Positions 1 through 5,588 are shown, counted from the first letter of the stretch. The stretch: 7,909 nucleotides of DNA from an uncultured Lachnospiraceae bacterium (GCA_910589265.1 CAJUTQ010000024.1:1-7909); one strand, 5' to 3'. Made by a program: numbers and translations. The notes: generated from the letters alone by a model not told the origin.

Positions 1-167
1 AGGTGTGCAGATTGGTAATACTATAATCAGTAAGATAAATCGACAACAAAATCAATCTCAAGATTCGACACAGTATTGTACATATCTGGATTTTACCAGA
101 AGGATTTTTCATCTATAGACACAGAAAAATTTACAGCCTCACCTGCTAACTTTTGGGTGAAAATATC
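1..167. other. Left flank, possible 3' end of an unrecognised gene
   Basis: No gene is recognised in this flank. A plus-strand frame is open from the window edge (position 2) and stops at TAG 116-118. It gives 38 residues rich in Gln, Asn, Ile and Thr (for example ISKINRQQNQSQ), which could be the C-terminus of a gene that starts outside the window or chance. It does not look like the missing distal part of the IS3-family orfB found beyond the insertion sequence, in any frame I tried. A CTAACTTT/AAAGTTAG pair (146-153 and 178-185) spans the junction with the ISL3-family element. Confidence 0.2.
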
Positions 168-189
168 GAATCTTTCCAAAGTTAGTTGA
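168..189 (+). repeat. Left terminal inverted repeat of the ISL3-family element
   Basis: It starts GAATCTTTCCAAAGTTAG and is the perfect reverse complement of 1876-1897 over 22 bp. It overlaps the transposase stop codon, so the last transposase codons are constrained by the repeat. Similarity beyond the perfect part is weak, mainly an A-rich patch. Confidence 0.85.
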
Positions 190-1801
190 TTCTGCGTTTT
201 AATTCAAGCCGCAACAGTTTCCCTTTCAGCAACTCAAAACTGTTGCGGCCATACATGATCCTTTTGACAACTTTCAGCTTGTTCACGCTTCCTTCTGCCA
301 GTCCATTATTGTAATCAAGGCGAATGGCGTTTTTTACTGCGATAATATCCCTTTTGATTCCGTTTATAAAACTCTCCAGTTCATCTATCTCAAGAGCTTC
401 GGTTTCTTCTGCCCATTTATCAAGCTCGGCCTCTTTTTTGCCAAACAGCGCCCCTTTGAACCCTGTCACAGCATCATGAACACGCCCTATGATGGGATAT
501 TCTTCTATGACCCTGTCCAGTTGTTCCTGGCTGAGGGGACTAACCCCATCAACAGGGTGGTACAAAAGGCTGGTCAGCCACTTCCGTCCGACCTTTTCTC
601 CGGTCCCTCCCTGTGCAGCGGCTTCCTTCATGAGCCTCCGTCCCCTTGTGGCAAACATACGGATTGTTCCATCCGCACCACCATATCCCCTTTCCCGAAT
701 CACTGCGCTGATCTGCTTGAAAGTTTTCCCCTCACTGGGCATATTTTTTATTTCCTGAGAATAGGGCTTTATTTTACTGGGGGTCGTCGTATGGTAATAA
801 GCGCTGGAAGGGTTAAAATCATCTTTCAGGTATTTTGCGGCCGTTACCCTGTTTATCCCGACAATCCTTGCGATCTCACTTTTGTCCAATCCCTGTTCCC
901 CGAATTCCCGTACTTGTTCCACTGTCTTCATTTTCTTTTTGACATTTGCGTTGTGCCCAGCGGCAGGTGCGTCTTCTTTGGCGGGTTTATCCCAGTAATC
1001 CCCCGCAGGTTTTCCGTCATGATGGGGTGCTTCCGTTGGGAGAATAAAATTTGCTGCCAGAAGACGTGGCAAAAATTTCTTTGCCGCATCCGTAAGCCCC
1101 TTCACCAGGTGGAAACGGTCACTGACCTGCTGCAGATGGCTTCCAGCCTGTCCAATGGCGCTTTTATAGGAAACAGAGCCATCCCTGGATACAACTTCAA
1201 GATTTGGATAGCTTTTCAGCCATTCCGCCACATCCGCACTTTCCCGGGACGCCAGCAGGCCAATGGTCCGGTGCGTGTCAATGTCTACCATGATAGTCCC
1301 ATAGGTTTTTCTTTTCCGAAATGCGAAATCGTCAATACAGACTTTTGTAACGGCTTCTTTCTCAGGAACTGGTATATCTTTTTTTAAGAGACTACAGATG
1401 GTGCTTTTGCCAACATCCGCAATCCCGTCTTTCAGCGTCCTGGAAGCAGTGGTGGAGCTTGTATTCAGGGAAACATCCACGATTTTTTCAATCAGGCGTT
1501 TTGTCTTTTCCCCTTTCTGTGACAGGAAGCCGAAACGCTCTGCAAAAGTAGTGAATCCACAGTCTGGATTGCCGCAGGAGAATTTTCTGTTTTCAATAAC
1601 GACTTTTGTTTTTTTGCCCATGATTGGAAGGTCCTGAAAACTTTTTTCGTAACGGCTATGCATTCGCGCCGATTCAGAGCCGCAATAAGGGCATCTGCAT
1701 ATTTTTCTGTTTGAGGCTGCATAAATAATGACTTCATTCTCTATTATTTTATGGTCCAGATAACCCAGATTTGGGCCAAGTTCCTTGATAAATTCATCCA
1801 T
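182..1801 (-). CDS. ISL3-family transposase
   Basis: This is a DDE transposase of the ISL3 family, which cuts and joins the ends of its own element. From the start chosen here it has 539 residues. An N-terminal zinc-ribbon-like part shows CPYC near residues 37-40 and a second pair (CGNPDC) near 76-81. The acidic catalytic candidates are the first Asp in CIDDFAF (about 157-158), the second in SRDGSVSY (about 207) and Glu in GLAEGSVNK (about 503). Between the second Asp and the Glu lies an inserted helix-turn-helix-like stretch (SEIARIVGINRVTAAKYL), as in the longer ISL3 members. I chose ATG at 1801 because GGGAG lies 8 nt upstream. An in-frame ATG at 1858 would add 19 residues but has no visible ribosome site. 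No frameshift or internal stop is seen. Confidence 0.9.
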   Translation of the reverse strand: MDEFIKELGPNLGYLDHKIIENEVIIYAASNRKICRCPYCGSESARMHSRYEKSFQDLPIMGKKTKVVIENRKFSCGNPDCGFTTFAERFGFLSQKGEKTKRLIEKIVDVSLNTSSTTASRTLKDGIADVGKSTICSLLKKDIPVPEKEAVTKVCIDDFAFRKRKTYGTIMVDIDTHRTIGLLASRESADVAEWLKSYPNLEVVSRDGSVSYKSAIGQAGSHLQQVSDRFHLVKGLTDAAKKFLPRLLAANFILPTEAPHHDGKPAGDYWDKPAKEDAPAAGHNANVKKKMKTVEQVREFGEQGLDKSEIARIVGINRVTAAKYLKDDFNPSSAYYHTTTPSKIKPYSQEIKNMPSEGKTFKQISAVIRERGYGGADGTIRMFATRGRRLMKEAAAQGGTGEKVGRKWLTSLLYHPVDGVSPLSQEQLDRVIEEYPIIGRVHDAVTGFKGALFGKKEAELDKWAEETEALEIDELESFINGIKRDIIAVKNAIRLDYNNGLAEGSVNKLKVVKRIMYGRNSFELLKGKLLRLELKRRIN

Positions 1802-1875
1802 GGTATCAACTCCCGCAAACGCTTTAAAATCTATGCTTAGTATACCATGTTTTTCCATTTGATAAAAGCTTTATT

Positions 1876-1897
1876 TCAACTAACTTTGGAAAGATTC
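1876..1897 (-). repeat. Right terminal inverted repeat of the ISL3-family element
   Basis: This is the perfect 22-bp partner of 168-189. It is the promoter-proximal end relative to the transposase. The IS3-family orfB frame runs into it and reaches a stop (TGA) at 1876-1878, so the insertion gives the truncated orfB an artificial C-terminus. Confidence 0.85.
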
Positions 1898-2139
1898 ACT
1901 TTTTTAGACAACTTTTTTTCCGGCGTCTGGATACCTGTTTTCATCAGCCCCTTCTTTAGTTTGCGTGCGCCGCAATTGTTACGGCTTGCTTTGAAAATTT
2001 CTGTGATTTCAGAGGGAAGCTCTGAATCACCGGGCGTTTGTTTTGCTCCGTAATAATAAGTGCTTCTGTTTACCTGCAGGACACGGCACATTGCTGATAC
2101 AGAGTATTTGCGGGCATTTGCCTTGACCACGTTTACTTT
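1898..2139 (-). pseudogene. IS3-family transposase OrfB, N-terminal fragment
   Basis: The frame follows orfA in the -1 register. It reads ANARKYSVSAMCRVLQVNRSTYYYGAK and then ASRNNCGARKLKKGLMKTGIQ, matching the start of IS3-family OrfB (the SxxxxCxxLxVxRSxYY region and the YGxRKLKKxL region). No ATG is visible; GTG at 2128-2130 is the nearest start-like codon, but entry by -1 frameshift from orfA is more usual. The fragment ends at the ISL3-family element, where the frame meets TGA at 1876-1878. The last residues (TPEKKLSKKV) already differ from what I expect of the family (SRRRIGRLMK-like), so sequence may have been altered before or at the junction. The DDE integrase domain is entirely missing. 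Confidence 0.8.
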
Positions 2140-2429
2140 CGCCCTAAGACCAGCGCCGCTTGTTTTAAAATATCGTTCTCCATCTTAAGCTTCTGGTTTT
2201 CCTTATGGAGTTTGAGCAGTTCCTCCTGCTCTGGTGTGCGGTTGTCCTTTTCGTAGAAAGAGCCGGAATTTTCCGCCTGCCTTACCCATTTGTCAAACAG
2301 GGAATGGGCAATACCGTATTCCCGGCAGATATCACATTTCCGTTTGCCGGAATGGTATAAACCCACCAGCTGCTGTTTAAATTCATCTGTGTACTTACGA
2401 GGTTTTCTTTTCTGTTTTGTTTCGGTCAT
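2133..2429 (-). CDS. IS3-family transposase OrfA (HTH protein)
   Basis: OrfA of IS3-type elements is the DNA-binding partner of the transposase and is also fused to OrfB by -1 frameshifting. The 98-residue protein has a basic N-terminus, a helix-turn-helix (about residues 15-50, around KRKCDICREYGIAHSLFDKW) and a C-terminal leucine-zipper-like coiled coil (ELLKLHKENQKLKMENDILK, about 70-90). The start is ATG at 2429 with AAAGGGGA upstream. An in-frame ATG at 2510 lies outside the proposed element end at 2504 and is therefore unlikely. At the 3' end GCGAAAG precedes the TAA stop, an A_AAG-type slippery context (2136-2139) that would shift ribosomes by -1 into the orfB frame. Confidence 0.85.
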   Translation of the reverse strand: MTETKQKRKPRKYTDEFKQQLVGLYHSGKRKCDICREYGIAHSLFDKWVRQAENSGSFYEKDNRTPEQEELLKLHKENQKLKMENDILKQAALVLGRK

Positions 2430-2517
2430 ATTGGCTTCCCCTTTGCTTACTGGTTTTATATTATATGGCCTTAAAAATCTGTCCAGTTTATTGTAACCTA
2501 TCCACTTCATTATTTGA

Positions 2518-2585
2518 GAAAAACCAGTCCCTGCCCTTTAAAAATCCACAAAAAAGCAGGGTACACCCCTGTGAACCCTGTTTTC
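2518..2585 (-). repeat. Dispersed terminator repeat, copy 1
   Basis: This copy shares CCTGCCCTTTAAAAATC plus a flanking A-tract and hairpin with 3197-3262. The two copies are about 85% alike over roughly 65 bp by eye. The hairpin core also resembles 3903-3937. It carries the terminator of the SecB-like gene and is bordered on the left by the IS3-family remnant. Confidence 0.6.
2550..2580 (-). terminator. Terminator downstream of the SecB-like gene
   Basis: Read on the minus strand, CAGGGT (2580-2575) pairs with ACCCTG (2562-2557) and is followed directly by C and six T residues (2555-2550). The 12-nt loop contains CACAGGGGTG, which may pair further. It lies about 85 nt after the stop of the SecB-like gene. 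A short T4 on the other side may let it work weakly in both directions. Confidence 0.65.
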
Positions 2586-2664
2586 CCTTCCCCCTATATT
2601 TTACATGCACCTATAAAAATGCAGCAGGCTTTTGCCCCTGTCCTCCCCCTATCCCAATGTCCCC

Positions 2665-3111
2665 TTAACTGTCTGTGTCTGGCTGGAAGCCTGCCACCTT
2701 TTTATCCCCCACAGTTTTTGGGTTTTCCCCATTGCCCACACTTACAGGCTCCAGGTCTTTTTTCTCCACTGCCACTTCCATCAAGCCACTTTCTATTGAG
2801 GGCATCCTTATGATCTGGTCTGCATAAGGGAAGAGGCTGTCATAGCACTTTAGCTGCTCCTCTTTTGGAAATTTGCCATTCCTAATGCCATCCACATGGA
2901 AAATCCCCTCCAAAACCAGCTTAAGGCAGAATTTACTGGAACCTTCCATCCCCAAATATTGTTCCAGCACTGCCACTGCCATGTCTTCTCCTGGTTCAAA
3001 TCTGACAGAAAATTCCATATGGTCTGACAGCCTGACCTCCCCAGACTCTTCCAGTCCATTCATCAGCTCCAGCCTGCTTATCTTGTAGCCTAACAGTTCA
3101 ACTTTGCCCAT
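2665..3111 (-). CDS. SecB-like protein-export chaperone
   Basis: The predicted 148-residue cytosolic protein looks like the SecB fold: a first strand (VELLGYKISRLEL), a strand pair (EFSVRFEP and AVAVLEQYLG, about 33-54), the strand FCLKLVLEGIFHVDGI (about 61-76), and a final helix carrying the hallmark LFPYADQII (93-101). SecB holds unfolded clients for export. Firmicute SecB-like proteins are also known as partners of toxin-antitoxin-chaperone loci, which I mention only as a family fact. The last 30 or so residues (GNGENPKTVGDKK region) look unstructured and could be a divergent tail. ATG at 3111 is preceded by GGAGGAGG. It has its own terminator and lies downstream of the Rpn remnant on the same strand. 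The assignment rests on motif recognition only. Confidence 0.55.
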   Translation of the reverse strand: MGKVELLGYKISRLELMNGLEESGEVRLSDHMEFSVRFEPGEDMAVAVLEQYLGMEGSSKFCLKLVLEGIFHVDGIRNGKFPKEEQLKCYDSLFPYADQIIRMPSIESGLMEVAVEKKDLEPVSVGNGENPKTVGDKKVAGFQPDTDS

Positions 3112-3196
3112 CTTCCTCCTCCTTTTCCCAGTCTAATCCTTGCATTTCATTGCTGCCCTGCAAGCATACCAAAGAAATCTCCCTATAAACCCTGCA

Positions 3197-3262
3197 AAAA
3201 CCAGCCCTGCCCTTTAAAAATCTACAAAAAAAGCGGGACAGCACATTTCTGTGAATCCTGCT
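3197..3262 (-). repeat. Dispersed terminator repeat, copy 2
   Basis: This is the second copy of the 2518-2585 sequence: AAAACCAGCCCTGCCCTTT, then AAAAATCTAC, an A7 run and a hairpin. It follows the end of the deleted Rpn copy and precedes the SecB-like gene on the minus strand. Confidence 0.6.
3226..3261 (-). terminator. Terminator downstream of the deleted Rpn copy
   Basis: On the minus strand GCAGGA (3261-3256) pairs with TCCCGC (3238-3233) with one A-C mismatch, and an inner ACAG/CTGT stem is possible. Seven T residues follow (3232-3226). In the plus-strand transcript the mismatch becomes a G-U pair, but no good T-run follows on that side. It lies about 57 nt after the stop of the remnant at 3318. 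Confidence 0.6.
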
Positions 3263-3317
3263 TCTCTCATACTTTTATGAAAATTTCTCACATATAAATA
3301 ATAGAACCTGTCAAAAT

Positions 3318-3606
3318 CTATGTTACCATCTGTAACTCTTCTTTCTGGAGTTCCAATACAATTTCTCTGGATAACCCTGAATACCTGATAATCTTCTCCA
3401 ATAGCTCATTCCCATGTATCATTTCCCTTGCCATCTCTACCTTGGTAGCATTTTCAGCTTTTCTAGCTGCTTCTTCTGCTGCCTCATACCTCTCACTCTC
3501 CAAATATGACCTCATCACTTCTTCCTGATCATATAACTCCATCAACATATCCAGCACCTCCTGTTCCCTGCTTTCCAGATATTCTTTTAATACATTTTTA
3601 TCCTTA
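3318..3606 (-). pseudogene. Rpn-family remnant lacking the nuclease domain
   Basis: The C-terminal part (KNVLKEYLESREQEVL, then LMELYDQEEVMRSYLESERYEA) matches the C-terminal third of the full-length Rpn gene at 3973-4836. The region upstream (3607 onward) matches that gene's untranslated leader. The nuclease domain between them is gone, a loss of about 640 bp relative to the intact gene. The break falls near AGGA(A), which occurs at both ends of the lost segment in the intact copy. Fused in frame, the leader and C-terminus give a longer but untypical frame. The first well-placed start is ATG at 3548 with AGGAGG 8 nt upstream, which would make a 76-residue C-terminal protein ending QMVT. Either it is simple debris, or this small helical protein is still made (see findings). 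Confidence 0.7.
3546..3562 (-). promoter_or_regulatory. Internal ribosome site and ATG in the Rpn remnant
   Basis: AGGAGG (complement of 3557-3562), 8 nt, then ATG (3548-3546), in frame with the Rpn C-terminal region. The same arrangement is kept at 4171-4187 in the intact copy. Codons for Gln-Glu-Val also explain the AGGAGG, so coding coincidence is possible. Confidence 0.4.
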
Positions 3607-3830
3607 TATATAATATTAACATGAATCATGTTTATTTTCAATTTCAAAATCAGCCTGCTGCATAGATGGGGTAATGTATTGCTGCCCCCATAAGGCAATA
3701 TAGACATTGCAACATGGACTGTTGGGTTATGAAAAAGAAAGGGGAGGAGATAAAGGTGGGGAAAAGTTCCAACATTCCCCATCCCTTCCCAGCATTTTTC
3801 TAGTGGTCTTTAGCCTGCCCTTTTCAATGG
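3607..3830 (-). repeat. Duplicated Rpn leader, copy A
   Basis: This non-coding stretch matches 4866-5078: the AATATTAACATGAAT block, then TATTTTCAATTTCAAAATC and GCCTGCTGCAT, followed by weaker similarity including AACATGGA and a CCCATCCC block. It is the leader of the remnant gene and probably holds its promoter (minus-strand TTGAAATTGAAAATAAA and an AT-rich box). It also contains the perfect palindrome AACATGA-A-TCATGTT (3618-3632), the pair TATTGC/GCAATA around 3690-3710, and the hairpin TGGGGAA/TTCCCCA (3757-3763 and 3775-3781). The stretch on to the next terminator (3831-3902) shows nothing I can name. Confidence 0.65.
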
Positions 3831-3902
3831 CGTCCCCCTGCCAGGAGGAACATTTCTGACACATATTGCAGAATTTAGGGATTTTCTTTATAACCTCCCA
3901 TC

Positions 3903-3937
3903 AAAAAAACAGGACACCACATCCCTGTGAATCCTGT
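3903..3937 (-). terminator. Terminator of the full-length Rpn gene
   Basis: On the minus strand ACAGGA (3937-3932) pairs with TCCTGT (3914-3909), followed by an uninterrupted T7 (3909-3903). The loop holds TTCACAGGGATGTGG, which resembles the loops of the terminators at 2550-2580 and 3226-3261. It lies about 35 nt after the stop at 3973. Confidence 0.7.
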
Positions 3938-3972
3938 TTTCATCTCAACTCCTCATAAAACTATTTGCTGTA

Positions 3973-4836
3973 TTATACAGTTTGCAGTCCTGCCAACTCC
4001 TCAACTTCCTTGACTGTGAGCCCAGATCCTGCTGCAACCTCTTCAATGGATAGTTTTCCCATTTTTAAGAATCTCTTTGCTGTTTCTATCTTTATTGCAT
4101 TTTCAGCCTCATACCTCTCACTTTCCACATAGGACCTCATCACTTCTTCCTGGTCATACAGTTCCATCAACATACTCAGCACCTCCTGCTCTTTTCTTTC
4201 CAGATACTCCCTCAATACATTCCTGTCTTTACAAATCCTGATAGTTTCTTTAATAGCCTTCCTTGTCCTGCCATAAACCTTCACCTGCTCATTGCACACT
4301 TTTGTGAATGCTACATACTGGCTGATGATATCCCCTTCCTTGCCATCATAAATCATCTTCACCTTCACATTCAGGCAGACTTCCTCACCATCAAAAAATT
4401 CCTCTGAAAATGAAATTTCTTCAGGCCTTGTCTTCCTGTCACCAGAATAAATCACATAAATCTCTGGCTTTGGCATTTTAAGTTTTTTACTATTATATAT
4501 GTTCTGCTTGGTTTCTCTAAAATATTCCCTATAGGTTTGGACAAGATACATGAGTGCCCTGAAAATAATATTCACAGTCCATATGGACTGGCTTTTAATA
4601 AGTATGAGTAAAGTTGAACCCACCCTGAATCCCACATCATTATAAACATCATTAACAAGGACATTGCTGACTGTCACATCATGTAAATCCTTTTCTGTGG
4701 CTTCTGTATCCTCTGGATGCAAAGCCTGATACAGTTGCATCAAATACCTTTTTTCTTTGAATAATGAGGTAAAGACACTATCTTTCAGGGTATGCTTTAC
4801 TATCTCATCATCATTCTCCGCCTCTTTCTCTCCCAA
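3973..4836 (-). CDS. Rpn-family PD-(D/E)XK nuclease, probably inactive
   Basis: This is a 287-residue member of the recombination-promoting nuclease / putative transposase family (Rpn; PD-(D/E)XK fold). Members cut DNA, and E. coli members have been linked to RecA-independent recombination and phage defence. The N-terminus (VKHTLKDSVFTSLF, about 13-26) and the nuclease core (VYNDVGF, then LLILIKSQSIWTVNIIFRALMYLVQ, about 64-100) are clear. The family motif is Asp, then Glu-x-Gln; here Asp67 and Gln83 are present, but residue 81 is Lys (AAA) where I expect Glu (GAA). The C-terminal helical part (from about 212) is intact. I chose TTG at 4836 because AGGAGG lies 7 nt upstream. The in-frame ATG at 4968 would add 44 residues of duplicated leader. 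The XRE gene lies upstream on the same strand. Confidence 0.8.
   Translation of the reverse strand: MGEKEAENDDEIVKHTLKDSVFTSLFKEKRYLMQLYQALHPEDTEATEKDLHDVTVSNVLVNDVYNDVGFRVGSTLLILIKSQSIWTVNIIFRALMYLVQTYREYFRETKQNIYNSKKLKMPKPEIYVIYSGDRKTRPEEISFSEEFFDGEEVCLNVKVKMIYDGKEGDIISQYVAFTKVCNEQVKVYGRTRKAIKETIRICKDRNVLREYLERKEQEVLSMLMELYDQEEVMRSYVESERYEAENAIKIETAKRFLKMGKLSIEEVAAGSGLTVKEVEELAGLQTV
4171..4187 (-). promoter_or_regulatory. Internal ribosome site and ATG in the Rpn gene
   Basis: AGGAGG (complement of 4182-4187), 8 nt, then an in-frame ATG at 4173-4171 (residue 222 of the full protein). Translation from here would give a 66-residue C-terminal protein. The same element at the same codons is kept in the remnant copy at 3546-3562. 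Confidence 0.4.
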
Positions 4837-4843
4837 CTCTTCA

Positions 4844-4849
4844 CCTCCT
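4844..4849 (-). promoter_or_regulatory. Ribosome binding site deciding the TTG start of the Rpn gene
   Basis: A perfect AGGAGG (complement of CCTCCT) lies 7 nt before TTG 4836-4834. It sets the start of the full-length gene and shows that the upstream in-frame sequence is leader, not coding. Confidence 0.75.
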
Positions 4850-4865
4850 GCATAACTTTCTTCCT

Positions 4866-5078
4866 TACTTATAATATTAACATGAATTGTTTTTATTTTC
4901 AATTTCAAAATCTGCCTGCTGCATGGATAAAGCAAAGTACTGGCTATCCCCATAAGATTTATATACATTTTAACATGGATTGTGGGACTATGGAATTGGA
5001 AAAATGGGGAGAGGAAAAACTAAGTCAATATGCATCCTCCCATCCCCCTCATTTTCCCAGTGGCTTTTTCAAAGGCTA
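4866..5078 (-). repeat. Duplicated Rpn leader, copy B
   Basis: This is the partner of 3607-3830 and lies between the XRE stop and the Rpn start. The best conserved part is 4866-4925 (ATAATATTAACATGAAT, TATTTTCAATTTCAAAATC, GCCTGCTGCAT). The conserved AT-rich block probably contains the Rpn promoter, though I cannot place -35 and -10 boxes with certainty. The palindrome of copy A (3618-3632) is degraded here. Imperfect GGGGAGAGGA/TCCTCCCATCCCC arms around 5007-5046 could form a hairpin after the XRE gene, without a T-run. Confidence 0.65.
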
Positions 5079-5411
5079 TTTGTTACTGCCATAAAGGGCA
5101 ATGCATTCATCAATGATGTTTTCCACAATCCTCACCTGTTGGGGAGTCAGCTTATCCAGCTTTTCAGACAGTAACAGTTTATCTTTGTCAATGATAGCCC
5201 CAGTAAGTAAATAATCTGTGCTAACACCTAATGCAGCAGCCACTTTCATTAAGTTCTCAGGCCTCATCCCTCTCTTTCCACTTTCTGCACAGGAAACAAA
5301 CTGGGTTGTCAGCTCACTTTTCTCAGCCAAGGCCTCCTGGGTCAGCCCCAGCTTCTTCCTCCTCTCCATGATCCTCTGCCCCATCTTCTTCAGGCACAGT
5401 TCCACATTCAT
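5076..5411 (-). CDS. XRE-family HTH transcriptional regulator
   Basis: This 111-residue regulator has an N-terminal Cro/CI-type helix-turn-helix (about residues 8-68): LGLTQEALAEKSELTTQFVSCAESGKR, then MRPENLMKVAAALGVSTDYLL. A short C-terminal helix (LSEKLDKLTPQQVRIVENIIDE, about 81-102) probably dimerises. ATG at 5411 is preceded by AGGTGG at 8 nt; a GTG at 5423 would add four residues but has a poorer site. The gene is divergent from the unknown gene at 5612 and shares its promoter region, so it likely controls that gene and itself. It also lies upstream of the Rpn gene, about 240 bp away on the same strand, separated by the Rpn leader. Confidence 0.85.
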   Translation of the reverse strand: MNVELCLKKMGQRIMERRKKLGLTQEALAEKSELTTQFVSCAESGKRGMRPENLMKVAAALGVSTDYLLTGAIIDKDKLLLSEKLDKLTPQQVRIVENIIDECIALYGSNK

Positions 5412-5469
5412 CTTTCCTTCCACCTTTCTTCTTATTGTGGAATTCTATCAACAAAGGAAATAAAATGTA

Positions 5470-5494
5470 ATATTAAAGTGTTGACAAATTTCAA
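5470..5494 (-). promoter_or_regulatory. Candidate promoter of the XRE gene
   Basis: Minus-strand TTGAAA (5494-5489) and a TATTAC-like box about 16 nt downstream make a moderate sigma-A-type promoter for the XRE gene. It overlaps the -35 region of the divergent plus-strand promoter, so the two would compete. Confidence 0.4.
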
Positions 5495-5495
5495 C
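5480..5495. promoter_or_regulatory. Operator-like inverted repeat GTTGA-N6-TCAAC
   Basis: GTTGA (5480-5484) and TCAAC (5491-5495) form an inverted repeat over the -35 boxes of both divergent promoters. A further TCAAC half-site lies in TATCAACAA near 5447-5453, between the XRE promoter and its start. The placement suits autoregulation by the XRE protein. Confidence 0.4.
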
Positions 5496-5508
5496 TATAT
5501 GATATCAT
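5481..5508 (+). promoter_or_regulatory. Promoter for the unknown gene at 5612
   Basis: Consensus TTGACA (5481-5486), a 16-nt spacer and TATCAT (5503-5508, five of six to consensus) form a good sigma-A-type promoter. The -10 lies within a perfect 10-bp palindrome ATGATATCAT (5499-5508). It would give a leader of about 95 nt before the start at 5612. Confidence 0.6.
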
Positions 5509-5573
5509 TTATGGATACAGCCATTCCAACTGACCAATGCATTTTTGCCAGAAAACCCAAAGGCAGGGATGGT

Positions 5574-5588
5574 ATATGCTTGGCATAT
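5574..5588 (+). promoter_or_regulatory. Small palindromic hairpin in the leader of the unknown gene
   Basis: ATATGC and GCATAT flank a 3-nt centre (TTG), ending 8-9 nt before the ribosome site AAAGGAGG (about 5596-5603). It could be a protein site or a weak leader hairpin; no sequence family is recognised. Confidence 0.35.

Larger units (their letters stand above)
168..1897 (-). mobile_element. Complete ISL3-family insertion sequence
   Basis: The element is 1730 bp as bounded by perfect 22-bp terminal inverted repeats at 168-189 and 1876-1897, and holds a single transposase gene read on the minus strand. The transposase stop codon (182-184) lies inside the left repeat, so the element is very compact. 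No identical 8-bp target duplication sits directly outside the perfect repeats (AAAATATC on the left, ACTTTTTT on the right). If the true ends lie about 12-13 nt further out, AACTTTT at 148-154 and 1910-1916 would be a 7-bp match. The right side cuts an IS3-family orfB. The ORF and both ends look intact, so the element may be active. Confidence 0.85.
1898..2504 (-). mobile_element. Truncated IS3-family element (5' part only)
   Basis: About 607 bp of an IS3-family element remains: the left end, intact orfA and the first part of orfB. The proposed outer end is the minus-strand TGGATAGG starting at 2504. It has the TG terminus usual for the family, and TGGACA falls about 20 nt inside, as I recall for the end of IS3 itself. 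The distal part of orfB, with the integrase catalytic domain and the other inverted repeat, is absent. The ISL3-family element abuts the break, but the sequence on its far side is not recognisably IS3, so a deletion or rearrangement accompanied or followed the insertion. The remnant cannot transpose by itself. Confidence 0.75.

Noticed and set aside
1..167. Missing distal part of IS3-family orfB in the left flank
   Set aside because: No frame on either strand gives the expected integrase sequence, and no IS3-type terminal repeat is seen.
476..1387. 303-codon plus-strand reading frame opposite the ISL3-family transposase
   Set aside because: It is antisense to a clear transposase, its product is rich in Phe, Pro and Cys as expected of shadow frames, and it has no domain.
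1802..1858. Transposase start at ATG 1858
   Set aside because: No ribosome site, and it lies only about 20 bp from the terminal repeat; ATG 1801 has GGGAG at a good distance. Not fully excluded.
3607..3782. N-terminal extension of the Rpn remnant up to ATG 3782
   Set aside because: It corresponds to the untranslated leader of the intact copy; the open frame through it is accidental.
2518..3937. CRISPR-like array from the repeated hairpins
   Set aside because: There are only three copies, hundreds of bases apart with genes between, and each has terminator structure.
4837..4968. Longer Rpn start at ATG 4968
   Set aside because: The extra sequence is the duplicated leader shared with the remnant copy, there is no ribosome site, and TTG 4836 has a perfect AGGAGG.
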